Assembly (NCBI GenBank): GCA_021521415.1
Contig: JAIQDT010005461.1
Coordinates: 62,001 to 126,000 of the forward strand
DNA from: Bidens hawaiensis
Lineage: Eukaryota > Streptophyta > Magnoliopsida > Asterales > Asteraceae
Direction of reading: 5' to 3'
DNA length: 64,000 bases
The notes below the pieces were generated by a model. It ran no database searches. It had not been told where the DNA came from and saw only the letters and a program-made list of their open reading frames with translations. This document shows positions 44,441 to 54,243 of the stretch, one piece after another. Made by a program: the position numbers and the translations under genes. Position 1 is the stretch's first letter. Each line of letters opens with the position of its first letter.

Positions 44441-47420
44441 TCATGACATATTCTTTTGATCATCAAAAGTAGAATGATTTGATGCTTTCGCCGGAGACTT
44501 AGGCAACCACTTATGTCTGTATGATTTGGAATTATAAGTACGAATGGTTGTCATGATCTCCGGTGTTTTAGACGTAGAATGATTAGATGAAACCGTCTTC
44601 TTCTCATGTTTTGGTCTAGTGTTAGTGTTTATATGAGATTTTGAACTTGAAACTCCCTTACTGACCTTTCTTTTGAACATGTTAGGTTTGGTCTGATGAG
44701 GACTAAACCTGCCAGGTTTGTTTCGATTCCAATCATCGTCAAAGGAACTAGCCGAATAATGTCTAAACTCTTGCCCATATGCATTATGTGGCACATATGG
44801 CATGTTACTTTGATAAAATCCATAGTATGGAATGTACGGACGATGTGGACAGTTTCTGGCAATATGACCAGGAGTGCCACAGTTGAAACATGTCTGACGT
44901 TTTATGAAAAATTCATTCTGAGCAGCTCCTTGTCTGGACTGGTTGTGTGGACCAGTCGATTTAGATTTGCGAGAATTCACATTTTCCTTATTGAACTTAT
45001 CACCCTGTTTGTCATTAGAGCATCCCTACTTGACAAACTTAGGTGCAACATATTTTTCTGATGTTTTGGGAATTTTTGAAATTTTGTTTTTATTAGAAAT
45101 CACATTATTAGATTTTAAGGTTTCAACCGAATCAATCACACAAGTATTCTTGCTCTTTAAAACAGAGCTCACACAAACAGTCGGAATAACATAATTCAAA
45201 ACAGAAAGTTCTAAAGAAACATTTGAAATAAAAATTATTATCAAAATCAAAGCTAGAGTCATCATCCTCATCAGTCCACTCCTTCACAATTACTTTTTCT
45301 GCACATGAAGTAGACACATTAGAATCGTTCATATTTGAGGTAGACGGACCATCACTCGCAGAGCTGGTCTTACTACCTTTGTCTTGTTTACCATACTTCA
45401 TGTCCTTTATCTTTTCCTCCTGTTCCTTGGTGACAGGAGTAGGAACATAATTATTATTGTAAGGTGGGGGAACTTGACTGTATCCTATTCCCTCACCTTC
45501 ATTCTCTTTCCACCACAGATGATTCTCAATCATTGAGTTAACTACATTACTAGAAGCATCGAATTTTCTAAAATCAAGTTCAGCTCTTTCAAACTTATTA
45601 GTTAGATTTAGAATTTCTAACTTGGAAGCTTCTAGTTGAGCAGTTAACTCGGTAATTTCTTGTTGGGCATCTAAATAATGACAGCCTTTTATACTAAGAT
45701 CAGACTTAAGTTTTTTAATATCTTTGTTAAGCGATTCTAACTTGTCCAGAAAACCCTTTTCATTTTTCTTGAGTTTAAAATTCTCTGATTTTATTCTTTC
45801 CATGTCTCTGCTTAGACTGTCATTATGAAGTTTATACATTTCAATCATTTCACCATAATTTAACGAACATGGTTGAAAACGTACCTCAGATGAATCCGGA
45901 GAAATGAACGCCATGTAGGCAAACTGGAGTTCCTTGGCCATATCCTCAGCAGTGTTTTCTTCCTCAGAGTCTTCAACTGTGGCGAAGTTTGCAGTTTAAT
46001 TCCCAATGTTAAGCGCAGCCATCTGATCTTCCCACGAGAACGTTTGAGCAACCATACCTCTCTCACCATTTCCCGAACTCCCTCCAACACCACCCCGAAC
46101 ATTTTCAACTGGAACCAATGCCCTCTCCGTATTTCCATCCTTAGCTGGATTAGTGCATTCACGAGCAAAATGACCCGGCTCGTGACAGTTGTAACACCTG
46201 AGGGTCTCTTTGTTAAACCCCACCTTTTGATTATTGGGCATGTTCCAATTATTTCTACCCGTCCTCTTAGTAAACTTCTTGGCACGGAAAACTGCCAAGG
46301 CAATCTGCCACGAGATATGCATTTCTTCAACATCGTCTGGATGAATCTGATCTAGCTCAGCAGTAACCACCGGTTGAACTAAGTCTCCGGCCAGAAAAGC
46401 GTGATAACAATTCATGAATCCCGCCATTAAAGTGATATTCTCTTGAGTTTCTTTAGGTATGGTGGGAATCTGGCTGGGGTTTAGACTAGGAGTATTTTTG
46501 CCAAAATCATTTGTGGACTGGACAGATTTGGTGAAAAACACTGGAGCTGGATTAGGTGAATTTGATGAGGATGATTGACCGATGGTGGATGAAAACATCT
46601 GGAAGTTTCCCTGTGTTGGTTGTTGAGTGGGCTTAAACAATGAAAAACTGTCTTGAGACATGAGATCACTGTTTGAAGCAACGTTATAACCAGCAGCGCT
46701 ATAAGAACTAGCATGATTTATTGCCTGTTGTTTATCATCCGTGTCGCATGCTTTAATGGTGGCAATCATTTCAGTCATTCTCATTCTGTTAAGATCTTTG
46801 GTCTTCTTAATGACTGCAACATTCATGTCCCAATTTTTCGGTAGAGAGTTTACTAACTTGTTGTTAATTTCTGAGGTTTGCAGAAATATCCCAGCAGTTC
46901 TCATTTCAGTTACAAGGGTTATAAACCTCTGAAGTTGAGATTCCAATGTCTCTCCCAGAACGTGATTGAACATATTAAACTTTTGTCGCAACAAACTTGA
47001 CGGCTTCTCTTCATATCCTCATTTCCCTCATATACCTCTATCAGTGCAGCCCACAGCTCTTTAGCAGATTGAAGTTCTCTAAATTGAAGGGCAATCTCAG
47101 GTGAGAGTGCCATGGTCAGAGTAGAGAGGGCTTTCTCATCTTCTTCAACTTTAGCAGAGTCATCATCATCATATTGAGCAACTGGTTTCACAAGAACCTC
47201 ATCAGAACCAGCCTTTTGATAAACAATTCTTTGAGGTCCCTTTACAATGCTTCTCCAAATTTTCTTTCATTTTGGCATAGTGTTCGAAACGGAATTTCCA
47301 TTCACTGAACCCCTCGTGGGATAATAAACGGGGTATACGAGTAGCAGTGCCCATGATGGAGTCAAGTTCTTGGTGAAGTGACGAGTTGATGGAATTGCTG
47401 CCATTAGTTAATTGGGCCAT
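44441..47420 (-). pseudogene. W1 gag polyprotein
   Basis: Four frames in order. The first is 47420-47202 (MAQLTNGSNSINSS; FSEWKFRFEHYAKMKE). The second is 47191-46919 (capsid UBN2 region, LTMALSPEIALQFRELQSAK). The third is 46994-45996 (FNHVLGETLESQLQRF, then knuckle CYNCHEPGHFAREC). The fourth is 45941-45132 (coiled coil, GIGYSQVPPPYNNNY). A last piece at 44980-44441 carries the second knuckle CFNCGTPGHIARNC. Layout matches the X/Y gag although the sequences are far apart. At least three frameshifts or stops separate the pieces. Confidence 0.8.
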
Positions 47421-47509
47421 TGTAATTGATTGCTTTGGTCCAATTAAAAGTTAAATCCAATATCTAAGTCCAAGAAAGCAAGCCCAAACTAACAGTCTGG
47501 GTTGAATAT

Positions 47510-47840
47510 ACTGAGACACGTTGACCGAGAACCTAGAGTCAACCGAGAACTAAATGTTGACCAAACTTTTGACCAAGAACTCAGTTGGTTGACCAAGATT
47601 GACTGAAAACCACTCTTGTTCACCAATTCCTTGACCGAAAACCACCCTTGGCCGAGAACTCAATGTGTTGACAGGTTGCTGACCGAGAACTGAGTTTGTT
47701 GACCAAATTATTTGACCGAAATCACTAATTTGCCGATAACACTATCTTGCTGAGAACTATGTAGGCCGAGAACACTAATTTGCCAAGAACACAATGTTGC
47801 CGATAACACAATGTTGCCGAGAACTATGTAGGCCGAAAAC
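47510..47840 (-). repeat. Leader array of CCGAGAAC motifs (W1)
   Basis: Six exact ccgagaac copies plus many one-base variants (ccgaaaac, ccaagaac, ccgataac), often preceded by ttga, in about 320 bases between gag and the LTR. It occupies the same position as the AACTTCGC array in X/Y. Confidence 0.85.
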
Positions 47841-48023
47841 CTGTTGTAACAACTTTCCAACTAATGTGGGATTCGATTTAATTTTCAAGTCAAGCCAAAT
47901 TTTTATCCAAAAATAGACTAATCTTTCTCTCCGAACACTGCCTCGCCGGAAATATTCACCAAACCTTGTAAATAATATCCTCGAATCGTTGATATCACAA
48001 TAACGAGCCTGAATTCGTCAAAG

Positions 48024-48035
48024 GCTCTGATACCA
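48024..48035 (-). promoter_or_regulatory. Primer-binding site of W1 (initiator tRNA-Met)
   Basis: Minus strand TGGTATCAGAGC, two bases inside the LTR at 48038. Confidence 0.95.
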
Positions 48036-48037
48036 AT

Positions 48038-48417
48038 TGTAAGTCCCGAATCTGGATCACTTCAATATGATATCAACTAAGCGAGTATTGGTGCGGAATA
48101 CCAACACTCGGTGATTCAAGAACACGAATAAAACAGTAAAAGAACACGGAATTGCTTCAAAACACACGTATATTATTGAATACGTCGGGTGCTTAAGCAC
48201 TTACAATACTTGATAATAATACTAGGAATGAAAAACCTTTTACCCTATACATCACATCTCTATATATAGGGATAACAACCAACAAGGCCGGCCCAAACAA
48301 CAAAAGCCCACCGAGAACACATAAGTGTTCTCGGTTTACATACGCACCCAAAAACCCAAGCCCAAATAACTAGAACTAAGTATAAATCAAGCTCAAACCA
48401 CAAAACTAGGCCCAACA
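48038..48417 (-). repeat. W LTR shared by W1 (5' LTR) and W2 (3' LTR)
   Basis: 380 bases, TGTTGGGCC ... ACTTACA on the minus strand. A primer-binding site adjoins its left end and a purine tract (48418-48430, CCAAGGGGGAGAT on the minus strand) adjoins its right end. It therefore serves as 5' LTR for the element to the left and 3' LTR for the one to the right. It contains CTATATATAG at 48260-48269 (possible TATA box) and the perfect hairpin CCGAGAACAC-ATAA-GTGTTCTCGG at 48311-48334. Confidence 0.9.
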
Positions 48418-51400
48418 ATCTCCCCCTTGGTTTGTAGCTTTATCTTTACTCTTCCTCCATGTAATCAATATCCGCATCCTTCAACCCTCCAGCCCAAAAC
48501 TTGTTATTGATGATAGACGCCACCATGCTTGTGTATTCTTTGGCGGCTGTTTCAAAAATACCATCAGCAACAATTTGAAACGTGCTGAGCGTCTTGATAT
48601 CCTTCTCATGGAGTTTCAACAGATCTTTAGGGTCAACAAAACGATATTGACCTTTCCCTTTTTGTAGTTTGATAACAGCTGTGGCAGTAAAGGGATCATA
48701 GAACCAGAATCTCATATTATCTAACGTACCATCGGGAATGGCATTTGGTACAGGAATGTAAGTAGCTTTCTTTGTGGGAGGCCACATCACATTCACCATT
48801 GTTTTTCCTGTTCTCGGATCTTGAACGCCTTTAGCTTTCTTCAAAAATGACTCGGCAGTCTTAATATTTGGGAAGCCTCGATCAACTTGTCTTTTCAAAA
48901 ATTCCCAAAAATCTGTGCCCCCCTTGTCATTTGATGGATTAGTAAATGGAGCATTAATTAAATCACTCAAATCAACTTTAGTCCAAGAACCAAAGTCTTT
49001 CATCTTTTTATAGTACTCCATTGTTCCCGACTTTCTCTTAACCCACCACATACTCTTATATGCGTCGAAACCCCAGGATAAAACTCCAGATCGATCACCG
49101 TATTTGTCAGAGAACCCCTTTTGAAGCATAACAACATATCTCTCTGGGTGATCTAAAGACACAACATTCTGATCTGATTTCTTCATTACCAGCAATTTCT
49201 TCTTTCCCTTTTCAAGTAGTTTCTTCTTAATTCTGTCAGATTTTTCTTTTGTGATAGATGGTTCATTCAAGTACTGGTTTAGAGACTCTGATTCTTCTTA
49301 TAGACTGACACCAGTGTTATCATCTGGATGAACATTAGAATCTTTTTTTTATCAGCAGTGGGAGTTTGATATGCCATATCTTCATTACATTTGAACTCAT
49401 CTCCAAACTTCTGAACTAGCTTTTGTTGGAGATCGAGATACATAGTTGTTAAACCTCCCATGCCGGACTGCAGCTCTTTAATCTTGGAGTCTTTATCCGA
49501 GTTGCTAGCCTCAAGTTCCTGGATACGGACATCTTTAATCACTGAATCCTGCTCGAGTTCAAAAACTCGACGTTGTAGGGCCTGAACATCCACAGGAGCA
49601 TTCTCAAGAACCACTCCTTTTCCCTTGTTCTGAAGATAGTTTTCCTGCATAGCAAGAATTTGAGCAACCTTTTCGGAAACACCAGAACATGACTGACCTT
49701 GATCAAATTGACCGGATGACCCAGAGGGAATATTTGCATTATCAGTGTGTGGAATCTCTGTTTCAAAATCGAAATCATCACCGAAATCACTGGACAGCAT
49801 CTCCATAAATGTTGGCTTAGTAGTAGATGCAACTGGTTCAGTTTGCGATTCTGGAGCATGTGATTCTGGTTGATTGGTGTTTTGTTGAGGGCTGGTGGTT
49901 GATTCTGGTGCTGGTGTGAGTGTTGGTGTTGGTGTAGATTTGGTTGTTTCGACCTCACTGACCAACTCGCTTGATCTCGAATCATCCCTTTTTCGTTTGC
50001 GATGGATGAGATCAGCAGTTGGCTCTTCAATATAATCTTCCTTAGTATTTTCAGTAACTGCCTGAGGAGGCTTCAGAGCGGTTGATTGAAATAGGACTTT
50101 AGCAACTTCGAGGGCTCTCAATTTTTCATCATCTGTAAGAGTACTTGGCTGACGGTGCTCTTCTTCATCTTCCTCATCATCGGAGATCTCAAATTTAGCA
50201 GCACGTGGTTGAGTGGGCACCACGTGTTCGTCAGCAACCTGAGCTATGACTGGCTCAGCTTCGATCTCAGCAAAATGACCAAATTTTTCCAAAGGTTTTA
50301 ATCCCCTATAAACCACTTTGGCTCCTTTTCTTGACTGCTTCATTAGCCCAAAGGAATTGGGTCCCATAGACTTCATATCCAAGGTCTCAACAGATTTAAC
50401 CAAGTCGGTGTAGTGAGAATCAAAAATCATCTGTAAAAACCTTGGATACATCAAGAACATCTCCTTCTTCTTTGCCCTTAGATTGCTCATCCTTTCATTG
50501 AAAACAAATTTGGAGTAGTTGTAATTCCAACCCATGATCAGAGCAGCAACGGCAGACATTTGGGTGTGACTGATTTCATCTGAACCCCCCTTTCTTCCCG
50601 AGATACATGTGAAGAACGTGTGCAATAGGTATCTCCAGTAAGGATGAAACAATTTCTTGTTTGCCGGTGGATAAGTGCCTTCATACCCCATTCTTGTAAT
50701 AACTTCAGTAACTTCAGCTGCAGAGTACTCTGTTGGATAATCAGGTTGATCCCCAAATAAAAGTACTTCTCTGATAATGGCTTCAGTAACAGTAGCTGGC
50801 TTCGTCTGTATTTTGGAGTCGATTGAAATAACTCAATCTGCTCCTTGTGAATTGATCTTTGCATTCTTTCAGAAATCAGAAACCATCTTCTTGCAAATGA
50901 CAGGATTCTCACGAAGAGCATGAAAGATCCTGCAAGTATTTAGTCCAAAAATCATCGACTTGAACTCCTTGTGAGCCAATGGTGGATCATACAGGTGACC
51001 AGCTATATTGTGAGTATCTACAAACTTTAACGGGTTTTGATCAGCCATATCTGCACCAAACATATCAAGTTAGATATCAACTAGATTGGCTTAATAGTGT
51101 TGAACAATTTTTAGGAAAGTTTTCTTTGGGCCCAGATTAGGTTAAGGCCTGAAATCTCCAATTGGAACTAAGAGAAAATATTTTACGGCCCAAGTTCACA
51201 GCCTGGAATAGGTTTAGGCCCTAACAGTGAGGGTTGGGCCCAAATGGAGAGATCTCGGTCAGCAGGCGAGTTCTCGGTCACCACGTGGTTTTCGGCCAGT
51301 AACAATCAATGAAAATTGGCCGAGAACAATCGTTCTCGGTCAACATTTAACCGAGAACAAGTGTTCTCTGTCAAGACATGAATGAGAACAACGTTGTCTG

Positions 51401-51570
51401 TCAAGATAAAGGGATCTCGGTCAACCAAAGTCAATCGAGAACTTCTTTGACAGCTGTGGAAAGAAAACTCTTGGGTTTCCACATTGGGAAACAAGCATTC
51501 ATCTTCAATCACCGAGATCCCACACAAACCACCATTAAACCTGCAACAATCACCGAGATCCCCACACAAA
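48418..51570 (-). mobile_element. W2: 3' part of a second W-type element
   Basis: It contains the 3' ORF (51063-48446), the purine tract (48418-48430) and, as its 3' LTR, the LTR at 48038-48417. Upstream (51064-51570) it matches W1 at 38531-39045, with the CCGAGAAC motif region and the first 42-bp repeat, then is cut at 51570 by the gypsy LTR. Gag and pol of W2, if they survive, lie beyond the gypsy insertion outside this window. Confidence 0.85.
48446..51063 (-). pseudogene. W2 3' ORF (copy D, not interrupted by X/Y)
   Basis: This copy shows the undisturbed order of the W 3' ORF: start MFGADMADQ at 51063, N-terminal domain, acidic linker, coiled coil (LQRRVFELEQDSVIKDVRIQ), frame end at 49279, and C-terminal part to 48446 in the -1 frame. 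The A8 run at 49343-49350 is the same length as in copy A. Damage private to D: a stop after about residue 64 (50869), a further stop near 50830, and a CAA-to-TAA change in the -1 frame just after the A run (about 49300). The sequence gagatacatag at about 49435 is uncut here, showing that the X/Y edge at 25194/36907 is not a natural boundary of W. Confidence 0.75.
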
Positions 51571-51747
51571 TGATGTATATAAAAATATACATCTTTTTAG
51601 CATCAAATAATCTCTAAAAACTGCAACTTCTATCGTATAATATAGGTAAAATAACTACTTATCAAGTTAAAATGTATTTTCAGGTGAATCCAAGCCTCAA
51701 ACGAAGAAACGAAAGAAAAAACAAAGAAAAACAAAAGACAACAGCAA

Positions 51748-52165
51748 AACATGGGGCTGTGCTTCAGGAAACATGGGGCTGTGCTTCAGGAAACATGGGG
51801 CTATGATTTCAGGAAACATGGGGCTGTGCTTTTGAAAACACGGGGCTGTGCTTTTGGAAACACGGGGCTTTGCTTTTGGGACACGGGGCCGTGCTTTTGG
51901 AAGCACGGGGCCGTGCTTACCTCTCAGAAACGACAAAAAGAATTAGCACATGTCACTAAAAAGCACGGGGGCGTGCCTCAGGAAGCACGGGGCCGTGCCT
52001 ACCTTCCAGAAACGACAAAAAAAATTAGCACATGTCACTAAAAAGCACGGGGGCATGCCTACGTAAGCATGGGGTCGTTCTTACCTTCCAGAAACGACAA
52101 AACAAATCTGGCACATGTCATAAAATGCACGGGGGCATGCTCATCAAGCACGGGGCCGTGCCTCA
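51748..52165 (+). repeat. GCACGGGGCCGTGC palindromic repeat cluster in U3
   Basis: About fourteen related units follow each other. Early ones are (a)aacatggggctgtgctt, later ones the near-perfect palindrome gcacggggccgtgc. Larger units also include cagaaacgacaaaa and ttagcacatgtcacta. The cluster gives open frames on both strands (51697-51936 minus, 51751-52041 plus), which I regard as artefacts. Confidence 0.85.
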
Positions 52166-52178
52166 CTCTTCAGATTGC

Positions 52179-52188
52179 CTATAAATAG
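52179..52188 (+). promoter_or_regulatory. TATA box of the Athila-like LTR
   Basis: CTATAAATAG directly downstream of the palindromic repeats. Transcription would start roughly 30 bases later. Confidence 0.65.
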
Positions 52189-53510
52189 TGCTCATGTTGC
52201 ACTCATTTGGTGTGCCTTGAAAAGAGTTCTATCCGATTCTCTCTTATAAAAACATACACTAACACTCACATAGAAGGTTTAGTGAAGAGTTTGAAGGCTT
52301 GGAGGTCATCACCATCAACCATCATCATCATCTATCATCATTATCATTAAGAAGGAAGCTTCATCTACATTTGGTTAGATTGTTCCAAGTTTAATCATGT
52401 ATTTGTTATTATCATCCATCTTAATGTTTATCATCATGCTCATTATGAGCTAAACTCCATTTACCATCTAAAATCTTTGAAGAAACTTTGTTTTACTTGA
52501 TAATTATATAAAACATGTGGTTTAGTTTGGTAAAGTACATGGTTATCTTACAATTATCTTTTGATGAGAAATGTTTCACCATCTTAAAATACTAATTCAA
52601 AGTTGGTGATTGTCAATTATATTGGCAATCATTCATGATCGATTCATGTTCTTGAAAGATAGAAACACTTTGATACATTATCGAAACATGGATCCTTATA
52701 TTGTACTTAGAAATGATGAGATATAAGTTATGATGTATTTCTCTAAACCTTGGTAATCCGAAAATGACTTTGCTTAGGATATCAAATTAGTTAAAGAAGT
52801 CATATGTTAATGGAATGTGTAATTATAACCTACATAAATCAACCAAGGGGAGGTTGTGTGAGTTAACTACAACCACCCGAAGTTGTTAGAATTGGTATTT
52901 GAGAAATCGAAGTCAATTCTAATTATTCTACTTTACCAACTGCTTGTCTACTTAAATTGACATTCTCGGGGTAGCATGCTATTAAGCATAGGATGGACTT
53001 GAAAATATGCATGCTAGTATTCATTATGTCATAGAATATGTTCACTCCAAAATGAGGATCATAATTCTATCATATATTATTAGGACAAGTCTATCACATG
53101 TTTAACTATTAATCATCAAGGAACAATGGAGTGGATTCTAGATATTAGATGGTAACCTTCGCATAATTGAATAACTCGTTTAGAATCTCTTGTCTTGGTC
53201 ACCTATATATTATATATATAAGTATTTACATTTTATAAAAAGTTCAAAAATTAACCCCAAAATGATTAAAACCTTCGATTAAAGTAAAACAACGATTTAT
53301 TATTAGAAACCTTTGTGTCCACGGATCGATACTTGGTTCTTACCAATACTATTCTACATATACGATAGGTACACTTGCCTATTTTGTGTGTGTTTAGTCT
53401 TTATAGAAATCACTTTTATAAATTTAAAACACGATCTTGTGCAAAAGCTAAATATCCAATCTACCATCCTTTTATATTTTACAAGCGCACGCGCAAGCAC
53501 ATCAAGTTTT

Positions 53511-53528
53511 TGGCGCCATTGCCGGGGA
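53511..53528 (+). promoter_or_regulatory. Primer-binding site (tRNA-Asp type)
   Basis: TGGCGCCATTGCCGGGGA, one base different from the TGGCGCCGTTGCCGGGGA form usual in Athila-like elements. Confidence 0.85.
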
Positions 53529-53828
53529 TACACGGTACATTTCTAAGAACGATCCAAGTTTTAATTTAATCATTGTCTATAATTGTACAAAGTTTTAACT
53601 TCTATTTTATTTTGTTTTACCTTTATTTTTATTAAATATTAAAATATATAAATTTTACGGCTAGCCTATTTTTTATCTTTACTTACCTTACCTTACTCTA
53701 GCTTAATTAATTTAGACATTAGTTTAGTTTAAAATAGCGTAGCATAACTTGTAGTTTAATATTAGACTAACTTAGACTAATCCTAGCTAACTTTTACTTT
53801 AGTGTTTAATTTTGATTTAGTCCCATGT
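53529..53828 (+). other. Athila-like leader
   Basis: T- and A-rich untranslated leader between primer site and gag. Repeated agcttaatt/tagtttaa stretches are the only visible structure. Confidence 0.5.
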
Positions 53829-54243
53829 ATGTCCTCTACTTTTGAACCTGAGCTTGTTTCTCCAATTTCTGAACCGGAACGACTCTTTCGTCGACGAGCA
53901 CGTAAACGGACAGCGGAAACCGTCGAAGCAATCAAAGACGAATCAGTATACGCCACCACATCAGGAGAAAATCAAACCAAAGAAATGATGGCGGCCCACA
54001 ACAATGAGCCGAACATGAGCCAGTATGCCTAGCCATCTCCCGAAGGCTACGGCAATGGAGTGGCTCCACCTGAAATCACCGAAAATTTCGAAATCAAATC
54101 AAACACCACTCATATGTTGGAAAATTCAGTTCAATTTCATGGTTTCCACGACGAAGACCCTCTTTCTCACATATCTCGATTCCTACGAATCTGCTGAACC
54201 TTTAAAATCCAAAACTGTTCAGACGATCAAATCAAACTCAAAC
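53829..54243 (+). pseudogene. Athila-like gag, N-terminal part
   Basis: It begins MSSTFEPELVSPISEPERLF with an Arg-rich segment (RRRARKR). It then reads through an in-frame TAG (54030-54032) and TGA (54195-54197) into the conserved capsid start (FEIKSNTTHMLENSVQFHG, EDPLSHISRFLRIC). It is cut at 54243 by the solo LTR insertion and continues at 57547. The upstream in-frame Met at 53802 is less likely as start because it lies in leader-like sequence. Confidence 0.75.

Larger units (their letters stand above)
12315..48417 (-). mobile_element. W1: large Sirevirus-type Ty1/copia element with nested insertions
   Basis: Read on the minus strand the order is: 5' LTR (48038-48417), primer-binding site, motif-rich leader, gag (47420-44441), protease/integrase (44357-43474), integrase/RT/RNase H (43473-40942), conserved noncoding block (40941-38677), 3' ORF starting at 38530, purine tract (12464-12476) and a truncated 3' LTR (12315-12463). 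The 3' ORF is broken by the tandem X/Y duplication at 13485-38676. Without that, W1 would be about 13 kb. The extra 3' ORF, AGGGGGAG-type purine tract and initiator-Met primer site fit the Sirevirus clade. It is inactive: gag and pol have frameshifts, and a catalytic Asp is lost in both RT and integrase. Confidence 0.85.
51571..53504 (+). repeat. Athila-like 5' LTR
   Basis: About 1.93 kb from TGATGTATATAAAAATATAC to a CA at 53504. It has a palindromic repeat cluster (51748-52165) in U3, a TATA box at 52179-52188 and long noncoding DNA after it. The end is set by the primer site six bases further on. Confidence 0.8.

Noticed and set aside
51751..52041. 96-residue plus-strand ORF and its minus-strand counterpart at 51697-51936
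   Set aside because: Both are products of the palindromic repeat cluster, whose unit stays open in several frames.
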